From Pontederia crassipes (taxonomy: Eukaryota; Streptophyta; Magnoliopsida; Commelinales; Pontederiaceae): DNA of 64,000 nt. Under the pieces are notes generated by a model. That model did not search any database, was not told the DNA's origin, and was given only the letters and a program-made list of their open reading frames with translations. The position numbers and the translations under genes are program-made. The DNA is taken from contig CM060190.1 in the NCBI GenBank assembly GCA_030549335.1, positions 69,206,118 to 69,270,117 of the forward strand. Reading direction: 5' to 3'. The first letter of the stretch is position 1. Each line of letters opens with the position of its first letter. This document shows positions 37,594-49,187 of this stretch, one piece after another.

Positions 37594-39365
37594 CAATAGA
37601 GTTTGGATTGAAGCCATGCAAGAGAGATGATGAAAGATGAATGGATAACATCCACATACATATATAAAGCTTCCCCCCAATCCTGTGACTCTGTGAGACT
37701 AAAACAGCCTCCAAATTGGACTACATACAAAAGAGGCAACAACAATCTCTTGGGGTCAAGTGGCAACTTTCAGATAGTCCTTTGTTTATGACATCTGAGA
37801 GAATGGAGTCCACATAGAAGTCTCTCTCTCCCAGGCTGGCCTTCAACACACTTCAGGGCCACCCTACCTGCATCACATTGACCATATGAATTATGAGTTC
37901 AGTGCAGATCAATAAACTATTATCCTCCTCATAAAAGGGAAGGATGGGCCAACCACCCAGACAATGAAGATCAAATTGCTAAAATATAAGAAGTTGTGAG
38001 CATCTTCAAAGGTGAAGAGGACATGTAAGTGTAATGAATCACAGGCCTCCCATCCACCCGTTGGGGCCGCAGTTTTGCTTTTGATTATATCGATAAGTTT
38101 GTCAGTTGCATAGAGCATTTTCAAGTTACTTATCCATGTCTAAAGTTTTAGACAAGCAAAAATCATTGCTTTTAGTAATAGTAGTAGATGTATCGTCCTG
38201 CTTTAGGATGCACTATTTAGAAACTATTTCAACAGAACCATTAAACATGCTAAACAATTCATGTCAAATTACTGTTTTCAGCATGTAAATTACTGTACAA
38301 ATGCACGAGAAACAGAACGCCAAGAGAATTTCAATCAGCTCATGCATCATGATTTCATCGAAGTTTCTGTAGTAGTATCGGACATTCAGTCTACTAGTCA
38401 TCAACTTTGGCGGCAGTCCAGAAGTTTTCTCAGACATATAGTAGACAATATATAAAATGATATTTTTAGCTGGATGCATTGGGACATTTTCTTTGATTAC
38501 TATATCTCTTACTACTAGGGGCCAAAAGATGTACAAAGGCCATGATTCACAGGGATGCCTGCAGATATTGTTCACTGCCATGTATTTCGGATTCATGTAC
38601 GAATTGTATTCATGCAGAAAACAAGAGAAAATCTTGAATTGCAGAGTTTTGTTACTTAAGAACTGCAAAGGATGCTTAAGTTTATACTGAGGATGTAACA
38701 CATACTTATTCCAAACGATGAACTTAAGCTACACTTAAACTGGAAAACTTTCCAATCTACGAGAAAAGTTGAAGCCGCATACAACCATTCAAAGCTGCTT
38801 TCATTGGCCATCTAAAATAAGCTGACTAGTGCAATTTTTTCTATCGTATGACATCATTGTAATTCACAAATATGCCTTTTTTTGCTTCAAAAAACTTCAA
38901 ACTTCAACAGGTCATATCAGAACAAAACCTACATGTTCAAAGAAACTTTTGCAATATACAAGAACAATTTAGTGGAGCATTCTTCCATTATAAACATGGA
39001 TATGCAACTGAATTGTCGTGTTATCATAGTTGGAAACATAATCAAGATAAATCCACCCCCAACACAATCAGAATGCTACAAAAAAACTAAAATGACAACA
39101 ATTTCTCCATGAAATTCAACCAGCAACAAGAATTATGGACAAGCTAAACCCATGCAGACATTACTGTTCGATAATGGAAAGACAAGATGTATGGATTGAA
39201 GGTGTACCAATGCACGAGAACACACATTGAACTGCAATATCATTGCAGCAAGCAACTATAAGCAAACTCAGTTGCCTGGGAAAATTCTCTCCATTGGAGA
39301 ATTAAAACCATGTTGAAATAGTAGCATAGACAAACGACAAGAAGAACGATAAAAGGTGAGATTTT
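37346..39365. other. Region downstream of the SAP15-like gene, no gene recognised
   Basis: Composition is more balanced than the desert to the left. A block at about 37375-37530 looks unlike its surroundings but I could not assign it. A (GA)n run lies at 37554-37588. Short frames at 37348-38701 have no domains. Part of 38.2-39.36 kb may be 3' UTR of the SAP15-like gene, since a GTATAA donor-like site follows its stop codon. Confidence 0.45.
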
Positions 39366-39370
39366 ATACC

Positions 39371-39811
39371 TTAGATCTTAATGATCTTGGCAGCCCTGAT
39401 CAGAGGGTTGGCCTTGGCAATCTCTTCCCTGCCAAGAGTTTTGTAGTCGAAAGAGCAGTCGTGGAATTCTGAGTACCGGTGGCTGCCGCAGAACAGGTCC
39501 CCACATCGGCACCGGAATCCGGTTAGACCCACGTTCTTCTGGCAGGTCGAGCACCTATTTCTGAATCTAACCCGCACAGATGACTCGGTGTTCGCTCTCA
39601 GCTTTGTTTTCGGCTTCGGCGACAGTGTGGTAACTGCCTCTGTGAGCGGAATCGCCGGCCGGTCATGCCGTTGAATTGTCGATTCCTCGCAGGGTTTCAG
39701 ACACAGAGAAGGAGATGTTGATGATGATGGAACCGGCGAAGCAGGGGAGGGAGATGAAGGCGTCAGGATCTCGGCCTCGTCCTTGTCAAGGTTGCAGCTT
39801 TCTTGAGCCAT
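39371..39811 (-). CDS. SAP15: SAP15-like AN1 zinc-finger stress-associated protein
   Basis: A single-exon gene of 146 aa. The N-terminus [16 protein letters not shown] closely resembles the rice SAP15-type start. A Ser/Pro-rich stretch follows, then one C-terminal AN1 zinc finger with metal ligands Cys87, Cys90, Cys101, Cys103, Cys108, His111, His117 and Cys119. The family's invariant tail is present: [16 protein letters not shown] and RAAKIIKI. The A20 finger found in most SAPs is absent, which is normal for this subgroup and not a truncation. SAP proteins are linked to stress responses and, in some cases, ubiquitin binding or ligase activity; that role is inferred from the family. Just after the stop (TAAG) comes GTATAA, so a 3' UTR intron is conceivable. 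A GA tract lies about 450 bp upstream. Confidence 0.92.
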   Translation of the reverse strand: MAQESCNLDKDEAEILTPSSPSPASPVPSSSTSPSLCLKPCEESTIQRHDRPAIPLTEAVTTLSPKPKTKLRANTESSVRVRFRNRCSTCQKNVGLTGFRCRCGDLFCGSHRYSEFHDCSFDYKTLGREEIAKANPLIRAAKIIKI

Positions 39812-41150
39812 TTCGCGACTCTCTAATGAAGAAAAAGGATTGGAAACTCCTAAAATTCAAAGTTCTTTGAAGAAATGAGGTGGCCAGGGGAGATCGATAC
39901 TGAAGCGACGGACGAAACCAACTTTTATGCAGTGGGGGAAAAAATAACAAAAACTATGCAATCGTTTACGATGTATTCGAGAGAAATCAGATCACGGTTG
40001 GGACGAGAGAAATCCAAAAAAAGGAGGAACTTTTCAGCGAGCAGGGCAAAAATATATGAAACAACAAAACCCGAGCTGTCTAGAGCTCAAAAAATGGCTG
40101 CTTTATCAACCTCTTTTCAGGAGAGCACGAAGAATCAAACTTACAAAATCGGATCTTTTGCCATGGTTTGGAAGAACCCAAGGGAAATTTGTGCAAAAGA
40201 TTGAAATTTTTCGGCAGATTTATAACAAGGAGAGTTTTTTTCCGGAAACAGAGGGGTAGAGAGAGAGAGAGGAGAGAGAGAGGAAAAGTAAAGGTAGGAA
40301 CTTTGGAGGTGGTGGAGAGGAGGAGGAGAAAGAAAAATAGCAACAAATCAAAATTTGCATAAATGTGCGAAGATAAACAAAATACCAAGTTAAGTGATTA
40401 AAAGATGGCATAAATAACATTATAACATGATATTTGTTTTTTCCTGATACAATTTAAAAGAGTTCTTTTTATTGCAAAATAAAGTCATTTGTCTAATTAA
40501 TTTTTTAGGAAAAAATGTACTGAAATTTGAACTTTTGATCAGTAATTAAAAACATGAGTTTTCTCTTTGCATTTTTTGTTCCATTCCGTTTGGGTAGATA
40601 ATTAAATGTGGCAGTGATGCCTGAAGTAATCATTTTTAGTTTCTTTATTATTACTCACATGCCTTATAGGCAAAATGTTTTTATTAATCATATATATATT
40701 CCTTGTATTAGATTTTTTGCCTCCTTTGCGATGAAATGAATTAACTATGAGGAGAGACCAAACGAATGAGTGATTTAATAAATAGTTTGACAATTTTTTA
40801 ATAAAAAGAATACATGTTACATGACGAATATTAATAATTAAAATTGTAATCGGCGACCAATTCGATTGCATATTTAGTCATCGTTCAACGAGTCCAGCTG
40901 CCTTAATTTGACCCATAAAAAACTTTTTTATTTGCATGAAATTGAACAAATTTTTTTATTACGTTTAGATAAGTATATATGACAGTTAATTATGTCGTAT
41001 CATTTATGACTTAAAAAAGTTGCATTGTTATTAGATGTACGATATATATATATATATAGGTGATATTATAAAGTATCATGAAAAGAAAATATTCACAAAA
41101 AATGAATAAAAAACCAGTTTGATAAACGCATAGCATGCAAAATATGTAAT
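39812..41150. other. Upstream region of the SAP15-like gene
   Basis: The frames at 39875-40362 are purine-rich by composition and lack domains. A GA tract lies at about 40259-40284. The stretch from 40400 on is AT-rich with nothing recognised. Confidence 0.5.
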
Positions 41151-41158
41151 GCATTTTT

Positions 41159-41667
41159 CAGGGGTGTTCAGCGGGTCGGGTCGACCCGCGAACCCGACGA
41201 TCCGACCCGACCCAAACCAGTTTGGGTCGGGTCGGATCCGTGGTCGGGTCGGACCCGACCTCGACCCGACCATGGGTCGGGTCGGGTACGGGTCGGAAAA
41301 TTCCGACCCGAGTCAACCCGACCCGACCCGAAGACCCGGGTTTTTTATTTATTTTTTAATTTTTTTAGTTTTAAGCTTATATTATGTATAAAAAAGTATA
41401 AAAAATATTAAAATAAAATATTTTAAATGTGTAAAATGATGTTTAAATGTTGAATAAGTTATTTTATGCTTTTAAAATAAATATTATATAATATTTTTAT
41501 ATTAAATAATAGATAAAAGTAAGAAAAAAAATTAAAAAAAAAAGAAAAAATGGTGGTCGGGTAACCCGACCACCCGACCCGATCCAACCCGACCCAAACC
41601 GGGTCGGGTTGGATCGGATCTGCCCTTAAAAAATGGGGTGACCCGACCCGACCCGTGAACACCCCTA
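41159..41667. mobile_element. Intact hAT-type MITE with GGGTCGGGTC-rich ends
   Basis: A 509-bp element starts CAGGGGTGTTCA and ends TGAACACCCCTA. The 8-bp target duplication GCATTTTT flanks it at 41151-41158 and 41668-41675. Both ends carry long arrays of GGGTC/GACCC words (about 41175-41340 and 41557-41655) around an AT-rich centre. There is no transposase frame, so it depends on a hAT transposase elsewhere. Related degraded copies lie at 15085-15472 and 35680-36440. Confidence 0.88.
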
Positions 41668-42746
41668 GCATTTTTGCACACGTAAATATATACATGTGCA
41701 TACTTTTTTTTTGCATGGGAGCGGTACAACTTGGCATACTCTATTTCAATCATGCATAATAAAATAGTTTTTCAAAACTAATTAAAAATTTACTTAGTAA
41801 ATATAAATATGAGTCGAGAATTATGATACGAGAATTTGTAACGCCCCCAAAATCAATCCTTATACCACCTAAATAGTCAGATTGACCTCAGTGTTACACT
41901 GCGTGTTATGCTCTTGATCATAACGTGACTTTCATCATTCAACAAATACAACACATGACAATAAATATTATAATAAACTTAACAAAAACTTTATCATAGA
42001 CGAAGGAAATGTCAGAATGTCAACCGGCACCAACGTCTAATGCAATCCTACAGAGATAAAGGAAATGATAATAATGTCCAACAGATCCAAACAAATGACC
42101 ACACATCCAATTTTAAAGGAAGAGACTAAATTATTCATATGAAGCAGGGATGAATTGTCCAACTAATGCAAGTAAAAAGAAAAGAACACTATAGAGCTCA
42201 AGGAGTCATGTGCAACAATTCTCAAGTTCTGCGTCCTCCATCAATCCTCTTTAAACTGGATGCTTACCTGCAAAATCTCGATGCAGAGGCATCGAATACT
42301 CGTGAGCGAAAACGTCTAGCACAACATAATCATATGCTTATGAAATGATAATAAAATCATGCTTAAATCAACAATGGATAGAGCAATAAGATAACCGTGC
42401 TTTACTATGATCAGTAGTCTATACTTTTCTGTTATAATCAATACTTTGTATGTACAATGATAATGATTCATTTTTTACCATGTCCACACTTTATTCTTTA
42501 CTATGTCCATCCTCTGTATTTTACTGTGACAACTCTTTGTCTTTACTATGTCATACTTTGTATTTTGCCATGTTATGCTTTATTGTATTTTACTTTACCA
42601 TACGTTGTGCTACATCTTTTACATTAGCTATACAACCCTTGAAGTTTGTTATCCTATACGAGTTCGTTATTATTAATTTTGAGAAGCCAGAGGTGCCTCT
42701 ATGAACACCTGTGAAGTCAGGAATGCCCACAATGGAGGTGTAATCC

Positions 42747-43030
42747 CAATGCATACATTTTTTAAAATACATGTGGGAGATGACCTATACCACCGGAACA
42801 GTGATCGTTAAGGACTCGTATGTTCACTATCTCCTCAACTAAGCTACATGTCCCTCTGGCATTATAAACAAAGTATTCAATATAATGACTTCAATGGGGA
42901 AGGAGATATGTCAATGCATAACCCTTTTCGGAATACAAGTGGAAGAGGACCCGTACCCAGGAGCAGTGGTCGTTGAGGACTCGTAAGTTCACTGTCTCCT
43001 CAACTAAGCTACCCGTCCCTCCTTTGTGAA
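42747..43030. repeat. Two-copy tandem repeat inside the solo LTR, period about 165 bp
   Basis: CAATGCATA starts at 42747 and again at 42912. Each copy continues through CGTTAAGGACTCGTA or CGTTGAGGACTCGTA and then CTCCTCAACTAAGCTAC. The copies have diverged at many positions, so the duplication is old. Confidence 0.8.
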
Positions 43031-44192
43031 CAATGATAATGACAATGACAATGATCCATGCTTTTGGCAGCACATAACAATCCCGTGATTTTATCTTTTC
43101 TTTGTTTAGCTTATTTACTATATGTGGAGTTTAAAAATCATAGATGAAAGGTTAGAGTCCAATCCCTTTTCTCTGAAACGATTAAAATATGCCCTATCTC
43201 TATGTCATTTAGGCCCGAGTCCGACCCATTTTTCAGAGGTGGAAAGAGTCCATTAGGATCTTTACGATGTCGGACAAGCCTTGAATGTGTTTGTTGAAAG
43301 CGGACCCCCCAAATATGAAAGATCGGGTTCAAACAAAAAGAATAACTATGTCCTATTCAACAGAATCTGGGTTGAGTTAAAGAGAATCCGGGTCGGATCT
43401 CTGTCGAGGGTTAATGCGCATGACCCGAGCCAAGTTGGGATCCGACTCGGACTAGGTCAGTGCTCACGCACATTGAAATCAGCCTGGAATCCCATTGTCA
43501 CGATTGTGCCACCTTCTGGCACGCCTGTGCCACCAACGTCCGACCATGCTACTACTCTGGCACGTTCGTGCCACCGATGTCAAGACCATGCTACTCTTCT
43601 AGCATGCTCGTGACCTGACTGAACCAGCCACCGAGCCACTAACTACTAAACCGGTCGATCGTCCCATTGAATCAGTCGACCGTCCTCATAATCGGGCATG
43701 CCCATGCCACACACTTGGTGCGCCCGTGCCGTAACTCGGCCACAAGTCCACCAAACTGATCGACCGATTGCCCAAACCAGTCGATTGCCCTCTCAAGTCG
43801 TCACGGTCGTGCCAACCTCCGGCCATCCTTCAACCGTCGGATCATGATGGTCAAAATAAGTAAAATGACGCTTATAGACTCTAGATCAATATGGAATCAT
43901 CACACACATTATATGATTAACATATCATAGCCTATAGATATTTGAACATCTAGAGTACCTTTCCGATCGTCTTTGGATAGCCAGAGACACTTTCGTCGTC
44001 TTCTCCGATTTCGGTCGGTCTTGGCTGACGAGGAGGTGCGGCCGACCTCACGGGCGCGTCGAGGGAGGGGTTGTCGTGCACCGGGCGTCCGCCTGTCGCC
44101 TCTGTCATCCATGCGTGCGCGGTGCACCGAAAAAAAGGGAGAGGAGGAGAACGATGGTGGCGGCCGATCGGAGGAGATTCCAGGGGTGCGAG

Positions 44193-44860
44193 TGTCACGG
44201 AGTCATTCTCAGACATTAGACCACGTGCGACGATTAGGCAGTTAGGCACCTAGCCAAGCCTGTTTTGAGTTTGCAACGAAAGTTTTATGGTCGAGACGAC
44301 TATGCCGAGAGTCGCTCTTATAGGCATTCAATCACGGACATGACTAGAGTGTTGGACTACTTGTCATAGGACTGTGGCATTAGCGCGTTGCGGCACCAAT
44401 GCAGGCGCTTGAGCGCTTAAAATCCGAAGGGGTAGCTGAGGTACCGCAAGATGCCACGAAGGGACACCGATGTGGGTTGCCACCCCACGCTCAAGGCCAT
44501 GACACTAGAATTAAAGGAAAGCTTACTTGTATTAAATATGATGAAACATAATATACATTTGGGCCTCGGAAGACACTAGTAAACTCCTCCCAGTGTACCG
44601 TAGGTATATGAGTATTGTTACATATTGAAGATGCAAAACACAAATCATACGGGAACGTCACCTACTTGGCCGTTCATAAGGATGACCTTACAAGATAAAT
44701 GCCCTAAGGGTGAATAACTTAGTACTCTGCAATATTACGCAGTGCGGGGCGACTGCATGTGTTCCAAGGTTTCGACGCTGAGCGATCGAGAGCTATAAGT
44801 TGAGCGGCACTAGTGTCGCGAGGCTTCACGCTTCGTGTCACGGGAAAACGCCCCGTGACA
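44193..44860 (-). repeat. 3' LTR of the minus-strand retrotransposon
   Basis: 668 bp, TGTCACGG to CCGTGACA as read on +. It pairs with 47800-48467 over its full length. Because the element is on the minus strand, this is its 3' LTR. Confidence 0.9.
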
Positions 44861-44876
44861 TTCTCCCCCACCAAAG
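44861..44876 (-). other. Polypurine tract of the retrotransposon
   Basis: On the minus strand CTTTGGTGGGGGAGAA directly precedes the LTR. A purine run at this position is the plus-strand primer site of LTR retrotransposons and fixes the orientation. Confidence 0.8.
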
Positions 44877-45315
44877 TCGGCGACGCTCCCGACGCCGTTG
44901 TCCGGACTTCCTCGGGGCCTTCGTTTTCAGTCTTGACTTCGCTTGTCTCGTTCGATTTTGCCTTCTTTGCCTTGACTTCTACTTCACCAGCATTGCACAA
45001 CGCCAGGAATGCCCGCTCCTTGGGGTCTCGCTGAGGACTCCTCCCTCAGGCCTGCTTCGCTTGCTGATCTTTCGTCCAATCCGGGGTCATCACTTGTGCA
45101 GCGCTAGTGGAGTCCGCCATGAGCGGTCTGACTTCATCAAGCAACTATCTGTCCATCAAGTCTCTGTTGGCTTCACTTCTCTTTGACTTGCGCAGCGTCA
45201 ACTTGTATGGTTTGTCTTCTTTGGGGTGAAACAACTCTTGTATGCCTTCAGGAGTAGCTCGGAAAAGAGTTGCTTTAGGGTCGTGCAGAACACGGTGAAG
45301 AGTCTTGTCATTCGA

Positions 45316-45975
45316 CCTGCATGATTTGACTCGATGCCTTCATGTTGCGAGTGGCTGTAACACCAAGTCTCCCTTCCGTCGAATGCGAAGTATGGGACCA
45401 TCTCACCCTCGATGATCGTTCTTGAATTTCGACGGCTTGAAACAGCACAAGCTCTTCGATGCTGACGCTTGCAGTTTGTCTGTTTTGGGTGCTTCGGGTC
45501 GCTATGATGAGCGACAAGAGTCTTCCCACGGATGCTTCAGGACGCTTCAGGTCTCTTTGCGGGCTTGACTCATGTCTCTATGTTGCAAATGGTTACAACA
45601 TAGAGTCTTCCATACCTCCGCCGAGTGAAGAGCGCAGAACCACCTTCTCCTTGGTGATCACTTGATGTTTCGACGATCTTGAAGCGAGATAAGGTTCTTT
45701 GATATAGCAATCCATGCCTTGTCCATTTCGAGTCGCCATGGTGGGCGACGAGAGTTTCCCTACGTTCTTTTGTGGTTCAACTCACTGTCTCCAAGTTGCA
45801 AATGGTTGCAACGTAGAGTCCTTCATCCGTCGAGTGTCGAGTGCGGGACCAACTTACCCTTGGCAGTCGTCTAATATTTCGACGGTTTGAAGTAGAGTAA
45901 GGTTCTCGGATATGACATTCTCTACCTTGTCCACTTCGAATCGCTATAGTGAGCGATGGGAGTCTCCCACATTCT
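45316..45975. repeat. Three degenerate tandem repeats inside the retrotransposon
   Basis: Three units of roughly 215-235 bp recur, each passing through a TTGCAAATGGTT-like block, a CGTCGA/CGCCGAGTG-like block, a TTTCGACGGTTTGAAG-like block, and CGCTAT-GAGCGA before TCTTCCC or TCTCCC. They produce parallel frames on the minus strand that share words such as RLPSLTIA. The ends are approximate. Confidence 0.7.
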
Positions 45976-47450
45976 CGTGGTTCAACTCGATTCTTCTGCT
46001 TCGATGGGTTGTCTTTGTCTTTGGTATGATAGCTTCCTCTTGTGCGACTTGCACTTCTCTCCCCCACCATCGCCCTTACCCAAGGACTTTGGTGGTATGG
46101 CATTTGTCTTGGCAGCGGCGACTAGCGAGCGGAGGTTAGGCGATCCTGTCGTTCTAACTCCGTCCTAGTCCAAAGGTTCAACCTCTCTGCTTGAAGAACA
46201 CTAGCGCTGGGTCTTCATCCTCCTGCAACATGTCCATCTAGCCGATGCTGAACAAAGCGACCTTGACCTCCAGTCCCAACTTGTCAGGGCTTGCATAATT
46301 GATGAGTTGCCACTTCCTCTGTCCCACGTCTCAATGGGATGCATGTTTGCCACATTCCACATTATCGCGATGGCAACGCCATCCTGAGTTTGTCACATCT
46401 TGCAGGGTTCTTGGGATATGCCTTCTTCCGATCACGGGACCTCCTTTGAAGCTTAGACAACACCTTGGGATATGGGTGGGACGAGATCATTGTGCTCGTT
46501 CACGAAGAGGATGCACCTTAGATGCTCGTCCGTCCGCAACTTGAACGAAGTAATGCCATTGCGCTTGTCGATAGGGATCATGCGTCTTTGATATACTTAT
46601 TCATCGGGCGACTGACCCTTGTGAAAGAATAGTCGTTCCGGGTCTTCAATGAACCATGGGAATGTTCGTGAAGACGCTCCGCGGCGAGCGGAGTGCGGTT
46701 GGTGAACTCATGGCATGAGCTCCCAACGTCATCTCCATCTCCATTCGAAGGGACGACATCGCCAATGTGTCCTTCGAAACTTTCGGATTGCGATCTTTAG
46801 AGGCCGCTTCGATTACTCGAGGCGCTGTTCGAGAGGAAAGGACACTCCTTCCTTCGGTTGGCGGCGGAATGTTTGACAGCAGCATGCCAAGGTTCGCCGA
46901 TGTTCGACGCTCAGACCATTTGCCAAATTAGTCATTGAATTGAAGCGTCAATTTGCGTTGTCATGTAGCAGGTTCGTCTCAACCCTTGGTGGATGACATC
47001 ACGCCGCTTGCGAGGTGACATTTGATGAGGCAGGCAAGGCTGACAACTCGTCCGCGAGTGTTTGCAAGTAATCAACGTTTTGCTCCATCCTTGAAAGTCA
47101 TCGTGGCATGGCAGGCGAGGCTACGGTATGACAAAATGCTTATGATTGATGCTCCTTAGCCGATAGGGTGATATTCCTTCGCCGAAAGGGACCCTGAACC
47201 TTGATGCTTAAACTTGAGCCAACTTCTCCTGTGAAGCGGTTGTGCACTTCAAGTTGTATGACTGGGCATGCAATGCGACGTCACAAAATATCGAGCAGCG
47301 CTAGGTCGTCACGATAATGCATGACCGATAGTCCCTGAATATGACACGGGTCATCCGAGTTACACATTGCTTGTGTAAGCGATCTCATGGTATGAGTAGC
47401 GCAAGACCATCATGCGGAGCATATGGCCACTCTTGACGCAGCGTGACACT

Positions 47451-47760
47451 TCAGGATTCCCGACTGTATACCTGGGATGGTTGATCTACTCGAGTGAGCG
47501 ACACATGACCGTCCCGATTAGGCGGGACGATCAGTCCGCCATCATGATGCATGACAGACGTTCCTTGACACGACACAGGTGTATGAGGAACATGCTGCGG
47601 GGCACGACTGGGCATGCGGCGAGGAAGTTTGCCATGCATTCCTCGTTGGCGTCCACGATCAAAGACCATGGTACCAGTGCGCCTGGGGGTGACAGTTTTT
47701 TAGCAGAAGCATATTTCCTACGCCAGGGCACGTTGCGACGACACAAGCGAGTCATCGTCG
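47451..47760 (-). pseudogene. Gag-like leader frame of the retrotransposon, broken
   Basis: Just inside the primer-binding site, the minus-strand frame at 47531-47755 contains RRNVPWRRKYASAKKLSPPG and LVPWSLIVDANEECMANFL, then stops. A second frame (47451-47669) continues with GLIVPPNRDGHVSLTRVDQP in another phase, so the reading frame is shifted. I associate this text with predicted proteins from banana-relative genomes, but I could not run a search. The protein is not functional as it stands. Confidence 0.45.
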
Positions 47761-47785
47761 CTGGATAATCCGAGCAGAAAGAACT

Positions 47786-47797
47786 GCTTTGATACCA
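47786..47797 (-). other. Primer-binding site of the retrotransposon
   Basis: On the minus strand TGGTATCAAAGC lies two bases inside the LTR. It is one mismatch from TGGTATCAGAGC, the usual complement of the initiator methionine tRNA 3' end. Confidence 0.85.
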
Positions 47798-47799
47798 CT

Positions 47800-48467
47800 T
47801 GTCACGTGGTCATTCTCGGACATTAAACCACTTGCGGCGAATAGGCGGTTAGGCACTTAGCCAAGCCTATTTTGAATTTGCAGCGAAAGTTTTATGGTCG
47901 AGACGACTATGTCGAGAGTCGCTCTTATAGGCATTCAATCACGGACATGACTAGAGTGTTGGACTACTTATTATAGGACCGTGGCATTAGCGCGTTGCGG
48001 CACCAATGCAGATGCTTGGGCGGTTAAAATCCGAAGGGGCAGCCAAGGCACCACGAGACATCACGAAGGAACATCGATGTGGGTTGTCACCCCACGCTCA
48101 AGGCCATGACACTAGATTTAAATGAAAGCTTACTTGTATTAAATATAATGAAACATAACATACAATTGGGCCTCGGAAGGCACTAGTGAACTCCTCCCAG
48201 TGTACCGTAGGTATAGGAGTCTTGTTACATATTGAAGATGCAAAAGACGTACCCTGCGGGAATGTCACCTACTTGACCATTCATAAGGATGGCCTTACAA
48301 GATAAATGCCCTAAGGGCGGATAACTTGGTACTCCGCAATATTATGCAGTGCGGGGCGACTACATGTGTTCCAAGATTTCGATGCTGAGCGACCGAGAGC
48401 TATAAGTTGAGCAGCACTGGTGCCGCGAGGTTTCACGCTTCGTGTCATGAAAAAATGCCCCGTGACA
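47800..48467 (-). repeat. 5' LTR of the minus-strand retrotransposon
   Basis: 668 bp, the same length as 44193-44860, with no indel noticed in hand alignment. It abuts the primer-binding site, so it is the upstream LTR for minus-strand transcription. Confidence 0.9.
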
Positions 48468-48666
48468 TGAGGGCTTCTCCTCGTGCCCTCCCCTGATTCA
48501 ATGTCTTCGTTTGCCTTTTTTTGAATTCAAATCCTTTTCTTTTTCTCATTTCCATGTTTTGATATTTTTGCCAATTGTTACAGAATTAGTAATCTCAACT
48601 CTCAAGAGATGTTGATCTTTCAACGCTCAATAGCAAATCAAATTCTTCTTATTTTATATTTTTCAA

Positions 48667-49177
48667 TGGGTTATTTCCATAAACCTCTCATAAACTATCG
48701 TGATTTTTTCGCATCTAACCCCAAATTACGAACTTATTTTTTTTTATCCCTAAACTATTATAATTTTTTCACTTTAGTCCTTCCGTCTATTTCTATTATG
48801 TTTTTCGTTACTTTTATTTTTTCCCATTTATGAAAAGACTAAATTACTCCTCCCTCCATATCACATCAAATAATACATAAAAAATAAAAAATGAAAAAAT
48901 TGGAGGGAGGGTAATTTAGTCTTTTTCATAAATGGCAATTTTTTTATTTACTACTTTAATCCTTCCAATGATTTTTTTATTTTTTATATTTATTATTTCA
49001 TGTTTTTCTAGAGAGAGGGATAATTTAGTCTTTTTATAAATAGAAAAAAGTAAAAGTAATGGGGAGGACTAAAGTGGAAAAGCCACAATAGTTTAGGGAT
49101 CTAAAAAAATAAATTCATAATTTGAGATTAGATGTGGAAACTCGTGATAGTTTAGGGGAGATTTATGAAAATAACCC
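48667..49177. mobile_element. MITE with long terminal inverted repeats
   Basis: About 70 bp at each end are inverted copies: GGGTTATTTCCATAAACC on the left against GGGTTATTTTCATAAATC from the right, continuing through TAAACTATC and CAAATTA. TTTTTCAA is duplicated at 48659-48666 and 49178-49185; allowing one mismatch it is nine bases. Size and duplication suit a Mutator-type MITE. No coding capacity. A degraded relative lies near 31.49 kb. Confidence 0.8.
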
Positions 49178-49187
49178 TTTTTCAAAA

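Larger units (their letters stand above)
44193..48467 (-). mobile_element. Non-autonomous LTR retrotransposon on the minus strand
   Basis: Two 668-bp LTRs (44193-44860 and 47800-48467) begin TGTCACG and end CGTGACA. Orientation comes from a primer-binding site next to the right-hand LTR and a polypurine tract next to the left-hand one, both on the minus strand. The internal region is only about 2.9 kb. I saw no protease, reverse transcriptase, RNase H or integrase motif in the frames, only a gag-like leader frame and degenerate tandem repeats. That fits a LARD-like or heavily decayed element. Hand counting gives about 65-70 LTR mismatches (about 10%), mostly transitions, so the insertion is old. 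Flanks read CGAG on the left and TGAG on the right, an imperfect target duplication. Confidence 0.88.
41837..48582. mobile_element. Solo LTR with GAATT target duplication, split by a nested retrotransposon
   Basis: The outer element begins TGTAACGCCCCC at 41837 and ends CCAATTGTTACA at 48582, giving TGTAAC/GTTACA inverted tips. GAATT flanks it directly at 41832-41836 and 48583-48587. Removing the inner element (44193-48467) leaves about 2.47 kb. There is no internal domain or second LTR, so it is a solo LTR, the usual product of LTR-LTR recombination. Long LTRs of this kind suggest a Ty3-type parent, but that is inference. It carries internal tandem repeats at 42747-43030 and a GGCACG-rich region at about 43490-43830. 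Confidence 0.85.

Noticed and set aside
45316-45975. Tandem repeats as a possible CRISPR-like array
   Set aside because: The units are long, degenerate and contiguous without spacers, lie inside an LTR retrotransposon, and the genome is a plant.
44719-46103. Minus-strand frames as host genes
   Set aside because: They lie inside the retrotransposon, repeat each other through the tandem units and contain no complete domain.
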